The notes beneath the pieces were generated by a model. The model was not told where the DNA came from. It saw only the letters and a program-made list of their open reading frames with translations, and ran no database searches. From NCBI RefSeq assembly GCF_900142135.1, contig NZ_FQZU01000001.1:161653-225652 (forward strand): 64,000 nucleotides of DNA, written 5' to 3'. This DNA comes from Desulfatibacillum alkenivorans DSM 16219 (GTDB lineage: Bacteria > Desulfobacterota > Desulfobacteria > Desulfobacterales > Desulfatibacillaceae). Below, in pieces: positions 50,672 through 60,232 of this stretch. The position numbers and the translations under genes were made by a program. Positions within the stretch are counted from its first letter, which is position 1. The number at the start of each line of letters is the position of its first letter.

Positions 50672-53146
50672 ATGGCGCTTATATCCAAACCCTTATGGAC
50701 GCCCATCTCCAAGCGAGCCAAACCGTCTATAGAACTTCACGGCGGAAAAGGCGCCAACCTGGTGCGTCTGGCAAGGGCCGGATTTGCCGTTCCGGGCGGA
50801 GTGGTTCTAACCGCCAGGCTGCTGCAAAACGCCGATCAAAGCAATTTGTCCCGCCTGCAAAACCTGATTTGCAAAGCCTTGTCCTCCTATCCCCCCCGGA
50901 CTCAATGGGCGGTGCGTTCGTCAGGGACCTCAGAGGACGGCCGTCAGGCCTCGTTTGCGGGCCAGCACGACACCTTTTTAAACGTCCCGCGGGATGAACT
51001 GGCTTCCCGGGTTCTGGACTGCCTGGACTCCGCGCGATCCCTCCATGCAGACGTTTATCGCGATAAAATGGAGCAGTCTTCCTCATCCTCCATGGCGGTG
51101 GTGATTCAGGCCATGGTCAACGCCCAATGCGCCGGTGTGTTGTTTACGAGGCACCCTGTCCTGCCCGATGTGGATTGCATTGTGGTGGAAGGCATTCCCG
51201 GCCTGGGCGAGGACTTGGTTTCCGGGCGAAAAAATCCCGACCGGCTGGAATTATCCCGTTCTGGAAGGCGTTTGGAGGCTGTGTTTCACGATCAAAACAA
51301 ACAATGCCTGGACGCCGTGGGCGATGTTTTTTTCTGCGAAGCCGCAAATAATATAGAAAAAGCCATGGCCGCCCCCCAGGATGTGGAATGGGCTTATGAC
51401 GGCCAAAAATTGTGGATTCTCCAAACCCGGCCCATAACCACCCTAAAGCGCCCCTCCAAAGTGTGGACCCGGGCCTGGGGCGACGAGTTCTGGGCCGAGG
51501 CCACCACGGATTTGCAATACACGCTCATGGGGCGATGGATCAGGGACGATTACATCAGGGACCTTGGCCGCATTTGCGGGTGGAATTTTTTATCTCAGGT
51601 GGAGCCCTTTGAACGCATTAACAGCCACGTGTATTTCAATCCCGAATACATGCGCAGGCTGCTGCGCCTGGTTCATCCGGCCATGCGCATGGAGCGGCAG
51701 TTGAACTGGATGCCGCCTTATTGGCGGGCCGAAGCCTCTTCCATAGAATTCCGTCCCGCCGCGCTTGCGCTGAGCCTGCTTCGGTCCTCCCTGTCGGACA
51801 AAAACTCGGGCATGCTCTCCCATTACAAAAGATTGCCCAAGTACCTTAAGCAAGTGCAGGACGCGCTTATTCCCGAGCTTGGGCGGGATCTCTCCCCCCT
51901 GAGCGACCAGGATTTATGGCAACGGCTTATGCGGAACGACCGCATGGGCAGGGCGCATTTTAAGTTCGTGCGATGGGGCCTTGGCTCCTATTTGGCGCCT
52001 ACCCGGATGATTTGCGCCTGGATTTGCGAAAACTGGACCTCCCGCACCCAGACGGCCGACCCGGAAGGCCACTATTTTGAAATGCTTCTCACCAGCCCGC
52101 GGGGCAACAGCACCACCCAGGTCAATGAGGAAATTGAGCAGCTAAGCCGCTTGGCCGCAAAGATTCCCGGCCTGCGGGAGCGCCTGATTTGTTCGCCTGA
52201 CTCGCCCTCCCTGGAAGACATCGCCGCCATGCCGGAGTCAAAATCTTTTGTTTCGGAATTCAAAGGCTTTATCCAACGGCACGGGCATCGCGGCAGTTCC
52301 CGGGAAACCCGCCTTCCCCGGTGGATGGACGACCCCGGCCTGATTCTCAACAACATTCTGGCTTTTGCCGCATCCGGCATGGAAGGAAACAAAGCCGGGA
52401 AAACAAAGGATCAAAAAGACTCCTGGCTGCAAGAGGTGAGGCGGCAGCCCGGCGGCTGGTGGAAAAGGGCTATTGCGGAAAAGTCTTTGTCCCTGGCCAG
52501 GGAATACGTTAGATACAGGGAGAATCAGCGCTACGCTCTGGACTACATCCTGGCGGACATGCGCCGCGTCATCCTGGAGATGGCGGCAAGACTACAAACA
52601 AAAGGCCTGCTTAAGCAGGAAGACGACATATTTTTTGTAACTTATAACGAGTTGAAATCCTTATGGGACGGCTCCGCCTCAAAGCCTCCGGAAGTGGAAG
52701 CCAGACGGGCGGCTTTTATAAAGGATTCCTCCCGGCTTCCTCCTGAATGGATTCTGGATGGAGAGCCTTTTCCCCAAAAAAGGGTTGCGGTGAAAAACGG
52801 CTTCCGCGGAACTCCAGCCTCGCCCGGCGCCGCCAAAGGAACGGCCCGGGTCGTAATGCGGGCGGAGGATTTACGGAACGTTCGCCAGGGGGACATCCTG
52901 GTGGCGCCCAATACGGACCCCGGCTGGACCCCGGTTTTCGGGCTGATCTCCGGCCTGGTCGTTCAGACGGGCGGCATGCTTTCCCATGCGGCCATCGTAG
53001 CCAGGGAATACGGCATCCCGGCCGTAACCGGCGTGGCGGAAGCCTGCCGCAATATCAATACAAACGATTATCTTGAGGTCAACGGCCGGGACGGGACCGT
53101 TGCAATATTGAATTTCACCGGGGATGAGCAAGCCCGGGCCATGTAA
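50672..53146 (+). CDS. Dikinase of the PEP synthase/rifampicin phosphotransferase (RPH) type
   Basis: The 824-residue protein has an N-terminal ATP-grasp module starting GGKGANLVRLARAGFAVPGG (residues 24-43) and VRSSGTSEDG with SFAGQHDTFLNV near 84-105, and WILQTRPIT near 252. A middle region of about 450 residues (280-725) is not shared with PEP synthase and corresponds to the substrate-binding insertion of RPH-like enzymes. A C-terminal swivelling domain carries the phosphohistidine H772 in GGMLSHAAIVAREYGIPAVT. There is no PEP/pyruvate barrel, so it does not make PEP; it more likely phosphorylates an organic substrate using the beta-phosphate of ATP, as RPH does with rifampicin. It lies between the lipocalin-like gene and a histidine kinase gene. 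Confidence 0.8.
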   Translation: MALISKPLWTPISKRAKPSIELHGGKGANLVRLARAGFAVPGGVVLTARLLQNADQSNLSRLQNLICKALSSYPPRTQWAVRSSGTSEDGRQASFAGQHDTFLNVPRDELASRVLDCLDSARSLHADVYRDKMEQSSSSSMAVVIQAMVNAQCAGVLFTRHPVLPDVDCIVVEGIPGLGEDLVSGRKNPDRLELSRSGRRLEAVFHDQNKQCLDAVGDVFFCEAANNIEKAMAAPQDVEWAYDGQKLWILQTRPITTLKRPSKVWTRAWGDEFWAEATTDLQYTLMGRWIRDDYIRDLGRICGWNFLSQVEPFERINSHVYFNPEYMRRLLRLVHPAMRMERQLNWMPPYWRAEASSIEFRPAALALSLLRSSLSDKNSGMLSHYKRLPKYLKQVQDALIPELGRDLSPLSDQDLWQRLMRNDRMGRAHFKFVRWGLGSYLAPTRMICAWICENWTSRTQTADPEGHYFEMLLTSPRGNSTTQVNEEIEQLSRLAAKIPGLRERLICSPDSPSLEDIAAMPESKSFVSEFKGFIQRHGHRGSSRETRLPRWMDDPGLILNNILAFAASGMEGNKAGKTKDQKDSWLQEVRRQPGGWWKRAIAEKSLSLAREYVRYRENQRYALDYILADMRRVILEMAARLQTKGLLKQEDDIFFVTYNELKSLWDGSASKPPEVEARRAAFIKDSSRLPPEWILDGEPFPQKRVAVKNGFRGTPASPGAAKGTARVVMRAEDLRNVRQGDILVAPNTDPGWTPVFGLISGLVVQTGGMLSHAAIVAREYGIPAVTGVAEACRNINTNDYLEVNGRDGTVAILNFTGDEQARAM

Positions 53147-53161
53147 TGCGGAGGCGTGAGA

Positions 53162-55567
53162 ATGGACCCTAACAGTCCCAGGAAAGAGCAAAAGCCTTTT
53201 GATCAGAGCATACGCTATAAGTTGATGCTCATCCAATCGGTCATTTTCGTCATTCCCGCTTTTGCCATCGCCTATTTTTTGTATGAAAAAAAGATTCTGC
53301 TCGATTATTACAATGCGCTTATCTTCATCTTTGTTCTGGCTCTTATTTTGGGAGGGTTCATCCTGCTGCGCCAGATTCTGGACCGCGTGGCGGATCTGGC
53401 CGAATTCGGAAAAAAAGTGGAGCAGGGAGACTCGACAGCCCTGGCGGCGGCGAAATTCGAAGACGATGAGCTTGGCGACATTTCCGGAACCATAAACAGC
53501 CTGATTGCCAAGCTGGAAAAAACTACGGACAGGGCCAATCAGAGAGTCATAGAGCTTTTGTGCATTAAGGAGTTCGCCGACGCGGTGCGGGAGGAGCGCA
53601 ACAAGACCAAGCTCATGCATCTGCTTTTGGAAAAAGCCATGGCGGCCACGGGGGCAGCCTCCGGGGCTGTGTTTATCAGGGACGAGAGAGGGTCCAATTT
53701 TTCCTTGGTGGATTCCCGGGGCGTGGATCCCGTCCTCGCCCTGGACTCCGGCGCCCAGATGATGGAACTGGTGAAATCCGGCGAGATGGGGCCTGGCAGT
53801 CCAACTTTTGTCGCCCCCTTGATTGAGCAGGATCGAATGATCGGCGTCATTGCGTTGGGCGCCAAGCAGGGCGGGGCGCTTTTCACCGAGCAGGACCAAA
53901 ACGTGCTCTCCATTATGAAGGACCACCTTTCTTCAGGGTGCGAGGCCGGATACCTGGACAGCGAACTGCAGGACCGGATTCGGGAATTGAACAAGCGCAC
54001 CGAAGACCTGGAAGAGGAGATTAGAATACGCCAGGAGACGGAGGACAAGCTCCGAAGCATTTTGGAAAGCTCCTCGGCCATATCCATTGTATCCACGGAC
54101 CTGGATCAAATCATTCGGTACTGGAATAAGGGCGCTGAAAATATTTTCGGATTCTCGGCCGAAGAAATGGTCGGTGAGAAAATCACCAAAATTTATGTGG
54201 ACGATCCCCAATCCAGGGAGATTCTGTCCCAGGCCAGGAATCATGTCATAGAAAACAAGGACGCCACGTCCTGCGAAGTCCGGGAGCTTTCCAAAGAAGG
54301 CTCGGACAAGTGGGTCAGACTCAACCTTTCCGCCAGGATGGACCAGGACAATGAAGTCATAGGACTTTTGGGAATAGGGGAGGACATCACCGAGCGCAAG
54401 CAGCTTGAACAGATGCTCCTGCACGCCCAAAAAATGAAAGCCATCGGCGCCCTTGCCGGCGGCGTGGCCCATGACTTCAATAATATCCTCACCAGCGTCA
54501 GGGCCTACACCGAACTGGCCCAGTTCCGCATTGACAACAAGGGCGCGGTGCAGGAAAGCCTGGACCAGATCATGAATGCCACGGACCGGGCCAAGGAGAT
54601 GGTCAAGCAAATCCTGAATTTCAGCAGGCAGACGGGGGAAGAGAAAAAGCCCGTGCAACTCGGGCCGGTGATAAAGGAAGCCGTCACCCTTTTAAAGGCC
54701 GCCCTTCCTTCCACCATTGAAGTCGTCATGGCGCTTAAGGAGTGGGAAATCATCATTCACGCCGACGCCACCCAGGTGCACCAGATCATCATGAATCTTG
54801 GAACAAACGCGGCCCACGCCATGGCTCAGAGCGGCGGGATTCTGCATTTTTCCATGATCCGCGAGGAAGTGGACAGAAAAACCGCGGCAAAGATTCCCGA
54901 GCTGCAAGTCGGGAACTATATCAAATTGCGGGTTCAGGACACCGGCTGCGGCATGGAGCCCGAGGTCATGAAGCATATTTTTGACCCCTACTACACCACC
55001 CGGGAAACCGGAAAAGGCTCGGGCATGGGGCTGGCTGTGGTTTACGGAATCGTCAAACAGCACGGCGGCGCCATTGTCGTTAAAAGCAAGCCCGGAAAAG
55101 GGACTTTGTTCGACGTTTATTTTCCCATCGTGTCCGAGCGTCCCAAAAGCAGCCCCAGAAAAGCAACGGACATTCCTCACGGGACGGAGTCCATTTTGTT
55201 CGTGGACGATGAACTGGCGGTTACCGAGCCCTATCTGCGCATCCTGGAGGATTTGGGATATACGGTGACCGGGTTTACGGACGGCTTGGAGGCCCTGACG
55301 ACCTTTAAGGCAAACCCAACCCATTACGACCTGATCATTTGCGACATGACCATGCCCAAAATCACCGGAGAAATGCTGGCGCAAAGAGCCAAGGATGTCC
55401 GCAGCGACATCCCCGTAATCATTTGCACAGGGTATTCCGACGCCATGAGCGAAGAAAAAGCCGGGGAAATGGGAATCCAGGCCATGCTGCCTAAGCCTTT
55501 GGCCGTGGAGGAGCTTGCCTCGGCGATTCGAATGGTTTTGGAGGGCAAATCTTACAACGCAGCCTAA
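53162..55567 (+). CDS. Hybrid sensor histidine kinase (TM-HAMP-GAF-PAS-HisKA-HATPase-REC)
   Basis: The 801-residue protein has two membrane segments at about 25-40 and 50-70, with a very short periplasmic loop. A HAMP-like linker, a GAF domain (about 125-270), a coiled coil and a PAS domain (about 300-410) follow. The HisKA box GGVAHDFNNILTSV places the phosphorylated H at 437; the ATPase has NLGTNAAHAM near 544, DTGCGMEPE near 595 and GSGMGLAVV near 620. The receiver domain has its phospho-Asp at D728 in ICDMTMPK. GGAGG lies 7 bases before ATG 53162; a GTG 6 bases earlier is too close to that site. It follows the dikinase gene by 15 bases. The signal is probably sensed in the cytosol or membrane. 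Confidence 0.9.
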   Translation: MDPNSPRKEQKPFDQSIRYKLMLIQSVIFVIPAFAIAYFLYEKKILLDYYNALIFIFVLALILGGFILLRQILDRVADLAEFGKKVEQGDSTALAAAKFEDDELGDISGTINSLIAKLEKTTDRANQRVIELLCIKEFADAVREERNKTKLMHLLLEKAMAATGAASGAVFIRDERGSNFSLVDSRGVDPVLALDSGAQMMELVKSGEMGPGSPTFVAPLIEQDRMIGVIALGAKQGGALFTEQDQNVLSIMKDHLSSGCEAGYLDSELQDRIRELNKRTEDLEEEIRIRQETEDKLRSILESSSAISIVSTDLDQIIRYWNKGAENIFGFSAEEMVGEKITKIYVDDPQSREILSQARNHVIENKDATSCEVRELSKEGSDKWVRLNLSARMDQDNEVIGLLGIGEDITERKQLEQMLLHAQKMKAIGALAGGVAHDFNNILTSVRAYTELAQFRIDNKGAVQESLDQIMNATDRAKEMVKQILNFSRQTGEEKKPVQLGPVIKEAVTLLKAALPSTIEVVMALKEWEIIIHADATQVHQIIMNLGTNAAHAMAQSGGILHFSMIREEVDRKTAAKIPELQVGNYIKLRVQDTGCGMEPEVMKHIFDPYYTTRETGKGSGMGLAVVYGIVKQHGGAIVVKSKPGKGTLFDVYFPIVSERPKSSPRKATDIPHGTESILFVDDELAVTEPYLRILEDLGYTVTGFTDGLEALTTFKANPTHYDLIICDMTMPKITGEMLAQRAKDVRSDIPVIICTGYSDAMSEEKAGEMGIQAMLPKPLAVEELASAIRMVLEGKSYNAA

Positions 55568-55575
55568 GGGAAGCC

Positions 55576-55604
55576 TTGACAAAATCCCGGGCTTGGAACA
55601 TATT
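55576..55604 (+). promoter_or_regulatory. Candidate sigma-70 promoter of the ceramidase-like gene
   Basis: TTGACA at 55576-55581, a 17-base spacer and CATATT at 55599-55604 match the sigma-70 consensus at 6 and 4 of 6 positions. It lies 82 bases before the GTG start at 55686. Confidence 0.5.
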
Positions 55605-55685
55605 CCTACGAGTGGTCAATTCGGAGGGGCCTGACGGCCCCTTTCTTGCCTCTGCCTGTCCAATCAAACATTCAAGGGGGGTACT

Positions 55686-57710
55686 GTGCGGCGATTGCTT
55701 AAATGCCTTTTGGGGGGGATTATGGGAATGGCTTTGCTTTCCGGCTTGGGAGGATGCGCTGCAAAGCATCTGGCGATTAGCGCCGAAAACATCCGGCCGG
55801 ATGTCCAAATGGAAAATCAAACAATGACGGCCGGGTTCGCGAGGGTGGACATCACCCCCGGCCCGGGCATGCCCATGGGCGGCTATTCCATGATGGGCAA
55901 GCAGGGTATGGGGTATCGCACCAAGTTGTACGCCCGGGCTGTTTACATCAAGCCGAAGCATGGCAGGCCCGTCTGCTTGGTGCAGTGCGATCTGCTTGCC
56001 GGCTCTTTGGCCGTGCATCATAAGGCCGCCGAGATTGTTGCGCAAAAAACGGATGTGGAGCCCGCCGGCTTTGTGATGGCCGGAACTCACACCCACAGCG
56101 CGCCCGCCAATTTTTTCGGCAGCAATTTCTATAATAAATTCGCTTCCGCTAAAAAGGGGCTGGAGCCGGATTTTTTTGAGTTTCTTTGCGACCGCATAGC
56201 CATGGCGGCCGTCCAGGCTTATGAAAACCGGCGTCCTGCAAAAATCGCCATGGGCTCTGTAGACGTATACGGCGCCACCCGAAACCGCAGCCTGCCGGCG
56301 TATTGGCGGAACGCCAACGTGACGGACGAGCCTCCGGCCGACCAGGCGGTCAATCCTTTGCTGCACATGATCCGGGTAGACTGTCTTGCGGACGACGGCG
56401 CCTATCACCCGGCCGGGGCGTTTACGAATTTTTCCATCCATCCCACGGCCATCAGCACGGGCAACAAATTGTATAACGGGGACGTGTTCGCGTACATCGA
56501 ACGGGAAGTGGAGTGGGGGATCAAAAAGGCTTACAAAACGCCCTTTGAACCGGTTCACGCCGCCTGCAACATGACCCACGGGGACAACACCCCGGAAATC
56601 CCGCCGGAAATCGACGAAGGCTTTATCGAAGCCAAACGGGTGGGGAAGATCGTGGGGCGGGCCGCCATGGATTTGTTCACATCTCTGGACGGCGAACTCA
56701 AAGACGATGTTCCGGTCGGCTTTTTCGCCAAGGAGCTGGACGTGCTGGAAAGTCCAACCAAGGCGGACGCCGCCGTCTGCAGCCGGGCGGTGGTGGGATG
56801 CGCCCTTACTGCGGGCGCCACCTCCCGGTACACGCCGGTCCTGCACAAAATGCCTCTTTTCGCCCCTGGATGGCCGCGCAAGGTTTTCACCCACGGATGC
56901 CAGGCGGAAAAACGGGTGGTTGGCGGCCCGTTTCAATACCTGATTTTACCCCGAGAGGATTTTCCCCACGTCCTTTTCCTGCAGGCTATCCGGATCGGGG
57001 ATGTTGTCATCATGCCCATTCCTTTTGAAACGTGCATGGAGCAAGGGGCGCGGATCGCCGCATCGGTGAAGGAAAGCGCCGAAAACGCAGGCTTAAAAGG
57101 CGTAAACCAATATTATGTCATGAGCTGCTCCAATGGTTATTGGGGATACGTAACCACGCCCGAGGAATACTCCCTGCAATATTACGAAGGCGGCCACACC
57201 TTGTACGGCCCCGGGACGGGCGCATTTTTAGCGGCCCACCTTTCGGATATGGTCAAAAGCCTGGCTTCCGGAGATCAGGCCCCGGAATTGCCATCCTCGT
57301 GGGCCTTTGACTTAAAAACAAAGCATTATCTGATAAAAAAGGAGGCTCCGGCGGAGGAACGAAAGATCGTCGGCCAGCCGGTCTATGAGCCTGAAGGCGA
57401 CAACCTGGAGGCCTGCTGGACAATGTCCTGGGAGGACCTGCCGCCCGGCATGATGGCGTTCGACCGCCCTATTGCCTCCGTGCAGGAGATGGACGGCGAT
57501 CAATGGCGCGTTCTGACAAAGGAGGGAGAGCCCATTGACGATTCGGGCTACGATATTTCAGTCCAATTTGTTAAGATGAATTCCAGGACCGGCATGGGAA
57601 TATACCAGGCGACCTGGCATGATCCGGTTCAGGAAAGCGGCAAGAAATTTCGCTTTGCCATTGCGCCGGGTGAACAGGGAGAGTATATTTTCTCCGACAC
57701 CTTTAACTGA
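55686..57710 (+). CDS. Neutral/alkaline ceramidase-like lipoprotein
   Basis: The 674-residue protein has a lipoprotein signal peptide (LSGLGGC, C24), so it should be anchored in the cell envelope. The N-terminal domain has the family start AGFARVDITPGPGMPMGGYS, the zinc ligand motif GTHTHSAP (H135, H137) and SIHPTA near 251. In characterised ceramidases the nucleophilic serine lies in N-x-G-D-x-S-P; here the corresponding stretch is NMTHGDNTPEI near 295-304, with Thr in place of Ser. A C-terminal immunoglobulin-like domain follows from about 540. Known enzymes cut ceramide to sphingosine and fatty acid. The altered nucleophile means a different amide or ester substrate, or loss of activity, is possible. 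The GTG start follows AAGGGGGG. Confidence 0.85.
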   Translation: MRRLLKCLLGGIMGMALLSGLGGCAAKHLAISAENIRPDVQMENQTMTAGFARVDITPGPGMPMGGYSMMGKQGMGYRTKLYARAVYIKPKHGRPVCLVQCDLLAGSLAVHHKAAEIVAQKTDVEPAGFVMAGTHTHSAPANFFGSNFYNKFASAKKGLEPDFFEFLCDRIAMAAVQAYENRRPAKIAMGSVDVYGATRNRSLPAYWRNANVTDEPPADQAVNPLLHMIRVDCLADDGAYHPAGAFTNFSIHPTAISTGNKLYNGDVFAYIEREVEWGIKKAYKTPFEPVHAACNMTHGDNTPEIPPEIDEGFIEAKRVGKIVGRAAMDLFTSLDGELKDDVPVGFFAKELDVLESPTKADAAVCSRAVVGCALTAGATSRYTPVLHKMPLFAPGWPRKVFTHGCQAEKRVVGGPFQYLILPREDFPHVLFLQAIRIGDVVIMPIPFETCMEQGARIAASVKESAENAGLKGVNQYYVMSCSNGYWGYVTTPEEYSLQYYEGGHTLYGPGTGAFLAAHLSDMVKSLASGDQAPELPSSWAFDLKTKHYLIKKEAPAEERKIVGQPVYEPEGDNLEACWTMSWEDLPPGMMAFDRPIASVQEMDGDQWRVLTKEGEPIDDSGYDISVQFVKMNSRTGMGIYQATWHDPVQESGKKFRFAIAPGEQGEYIFSDTFN

Positions 57711-57781
57711 GCCGGTTTGCGCATCACTCAACGGGGGAACGTCGGCGCGCGCATTCCGGCAGCTAAGGAAATCATCGGATT

Positions 57782-60232
57782 ATGGCGGATTTTATAGCAA
57801 CCAGCCGGAAAGCCCACCTTCTGATTTTATGTTGCCTGACTATTGCGGTTTTCGCCAATTCTTTGGAAAGCCCGTTTATTTGGGATGACGAAAGGCTGAT
57901 TCAGGAAAACCCATGGATAACCGACGCGGGGAACATCCCCGCCTTTTTTTCTCCGGACTATTGGGACCAGCTTCACCCCATAAAGAGTTCGTCCCAATAC
58001 CGTCCCGTGCGGGTATCCTCCTTTGCCCTGGATTACGCCATCTGGGGCGAAAATCCCACGGGCTACCATTTGACCAATCTGCTGCTGCATCTGGCCAACG
58101 TCGTGCTGCTGTATTTTGCGGTCTTTTGGCTTTTGGGCGGAAAAAAGGAGGAGCAAGACAAGGGCGCCTTGCTGATTCCCTTTGTCTGCGCGCTGCTTTT
58201 CGCCGTCCATCCCATCCACAGCGAAGCATTGAACCTGATTAAAAACCGGTCCGAACTTTTGGCCTTTTTATTTGTGCTGAGCGCCTTGGCTCTCTTTGCA
58301 AAGGCAAAGGACAGGGATGGGCTTCCGTACGTGCTTTACTTGACCGGGGCACTGGCCTGTTTCTTTTTGGCCCTGGCTTCCAAGGAAACCGCGCTTGTAC
58401 TTCCGTTTTTGGCCCTTTGGCTTCTTTGGGTGTTTGAACGGGAAAAAGGCTTTTTGTCCAACGGATTTCAGGTCCTGCCCATGTTCGTGCTGCTGGCGGG
58501 ATTCGCGGCTTTTCGCTTATTGGTTTTTGAATCGCCGGAGGCGGAGCCGCAGACTGCATTGGGGTTGGCGGCGCAGGCGTCCATTATATTCAAGACAATC
58601 GGCGCTTACGTTTTCATGCTGGTTTTGCCCGTAAATCAGACCGTGGACATCCCCATGCCCGCCAGCCTGGCCTCTCCGGACGTGTTGATCGGCTGGGCAT
58701 TCTTGATCGCTGCTGTGGCCTACGGAGTCAAAACATGGAGGAAGAATCCCGAGTACCTGTTTGCCTTGGGATGGATCGCCTTCACCCTGGCGCCCGCCTC
58801 CAACCTGCAATATTTGGAGTCCCGGCCCCTGGCCGAGCAACGCTTGTACATGCCTTCCGCCGGCTATTGCCTGATTTTGGGGATTTTGCTCGTCCGCCTT
58901 ATGAGCATGGACCGCAGAGCCCTGAAAAATCTGGGCGTGGGGCTGACAGTCGCGCTTGCCGCGGTTTATGCATGGGGAACGTTTTTTCAAAACAGCTTAT
59001 GGAGAGAGCCCGTCAAGCTATGGACCAGGGCTTTGAAGCATGTGCCGGACAGCCCCCGCCCCTGGTACAATCTGGGCAACGCCTATATGGCGAAAAGAAT
59101 GTACACCGATGCGGTTGCGGCCTTTGAAAAAACGCTTGAACTCGACCCTGGAGACCCCGACGCCCTGAACAACCTGGCCTGCGCCCAGGTCAGCCTTGGC
59201 CTTTTGGACGAGGCCACGGCAAACGTCCGGGAAGCCCTGAAAACCGATCCGAACAGCGCGGTCGCCTATTACAACCTTGGCAACGCCATGGCCAAAAGCA
59301 ATCGGTTGTCCGAGGCGGTCATGTATTACGACATGGCCGTAAGCCTTAAGCCGGACTTCCCCATGGCCCAATGCAATTTGGGCTATCTGCTTTTCAAAAT
59401 GGGCAACCCTGAAAAAGCCAGGGAGCGTTTGTCCATTGCCTTGGCTTTGGACCCGGAAAACGCGCTCATCCGGACTGTCATGGCTAATGTGCTGTCCGCC
59501 GAGGGAGACCTGGAGCAGGCCCGGGTCCATTATCAAAAGGCCCTGGAACTGGAGCCTGATCAATCCCAGATTCATTACGCATACGGCAACCTGCTTTCCA
59601 AGCTCGGGGAGGTGGACCAGGCCGAAGAACAGCACCGGGCGGCCCTGGAAAACGACCCGGAAGACCCCAGGTTCCACGCCAACATGGCCAACACCCTTTC
59701 CCGCCAGGGAAGGTACGGCGAGGCCATGACCCATTACGAAAAAGCCTTGGAGCTGGAACCCGGCAACGCCATGATTCACACAAACATGGGCATCGCCCTG
59801 GCGGACCAGGGCAAGGTGAAAGAAGCGGCCTCTCATTTTAAGGCGGCCATGAAAAGCCAGCCGGATTTCGCCCCCGCCTATTACAACATGGGGTATGTCC
59901 TGGCCAAGCAGGGACGGCATCAGGAAGCCCTGGATTATTTGGGCAAGGCCGTGGAGATCAAGCCGGATTACGGCCAGGCTTACTATGAGGCGGGCAACTC
60001 CCTGGCTCATACGGGGCATTTGAACGAAGCCGTGCAAAGCTATAAAAAGGCCCTGGAGCAAGAGCCGGACAACCCGAAGATCCTTCATAACCTGGGCATT
60101 GTCTACGCCCAGGGCGGCGAATTGGAAACCGCCGTGGATTATTTTGAAAAGGCCCTGGCCCTGCAGCCAAATTACCACGAGGCCGCCAAGCATCTGGAAC
60201 AGGCTAAGCAGCTTATGGAGTCGCAAAAATGA
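57782..60232 (+). CDS. TMTC-like membrane protein with 11 TPR repeats
   Basis: The 816-residue protein has about 9-10 membrane segments in residues 10-410. The first periplasmic loop FIWDDERLIQENPWITD holds the acidic pair typical of GT-C O-mannosyltransferases and TMTC proteins, and AVHPIHSEALNLIKNRSELL is a TMTC hallmark. Eleven TPR units of 34 residues follow from about 418 to 790, from DSPRPWYNLGNAYMAKRMYT to NPKILHNLGIVYAQGGELET. It probably transfers a sugar from a polyprenyl carrier to proteins captured by the TPR scaffold; the acceptor is unknown. Its stop overlaps the ATG of the next gene in an ATGA junction, giving translational coupling. Confidence 0.85.
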   Translation: MADFIATSRKAHLLILCCLTIAVFANSLESPFIWDDERLIQENPWITDAGNIPAFFSPDYWDQLHPIKSSSQYRPVRVSSFALDYAIWGENPTGYHLTNLLLHLANVVLLYFAVFWLLGGKKEEQDKGALLIPFVCALLFAVHPIHSEALNLIKNRSELLAFLFVLSALALFAKAKDRDGLPYVLYLTGALACFFLALASKETALVLPFLALWLLWVFEREKGFLSNGFQVLPMFVLLAGFAAFRLLVFESPEAEPQTALGLAAQASIIFKTIGAYVFMLVLPVNQTVDIPMPASLASPDVLIGWAFLIAAVAYGVKTWRKNPEYLFALGWIAFTLAPASNLQYLESRPLAEQRLYMPSAGYCLILGILLVRLMSMDRRALKNLGVGLTVALAAVYAWGTFFQNSLWREPVKLWTRALKHVPDSPRPWYNLGNAYMAKRMYTDAVAAFEKTLELDPGDPDALNNLACAQVSLGLLDEATANVREALKTDPNSAVAYYNLGNAMAKSNRLSEAVMYYDMAVSLKPDFPMAQCNLGYLLFKMGNPEKARERLSIALALDPENALIRTVMANVLSAEGDLEQARVHYQKALELEPDQSQIHYAYGNLLSKLGEVDQAEEQHRAALENDPEDPRFHANMANTLSRQGRYGEAMTHYEKALELEPGNAMIHTNMGIALADQGKVKEAASHFKAAMKSQPDFAPAYYNMGYVLAKQGRHQEALDYLGKAVEIKPDYGQAYYEAGNSLAHTGHLNEAVQSYKKALEQEPDNPKILHNLGIVYAQGGELETAVDYFEKALALQPNYHEAAKHLEQAKQLMESQK

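Noticed and set aside
55491-56936. Minus-strand open frame of 481 codons over the ceramidase-like gene
   Set aside because: The sense gene has a lipobox, zinc motifs and a good start; the antisense frame has none.
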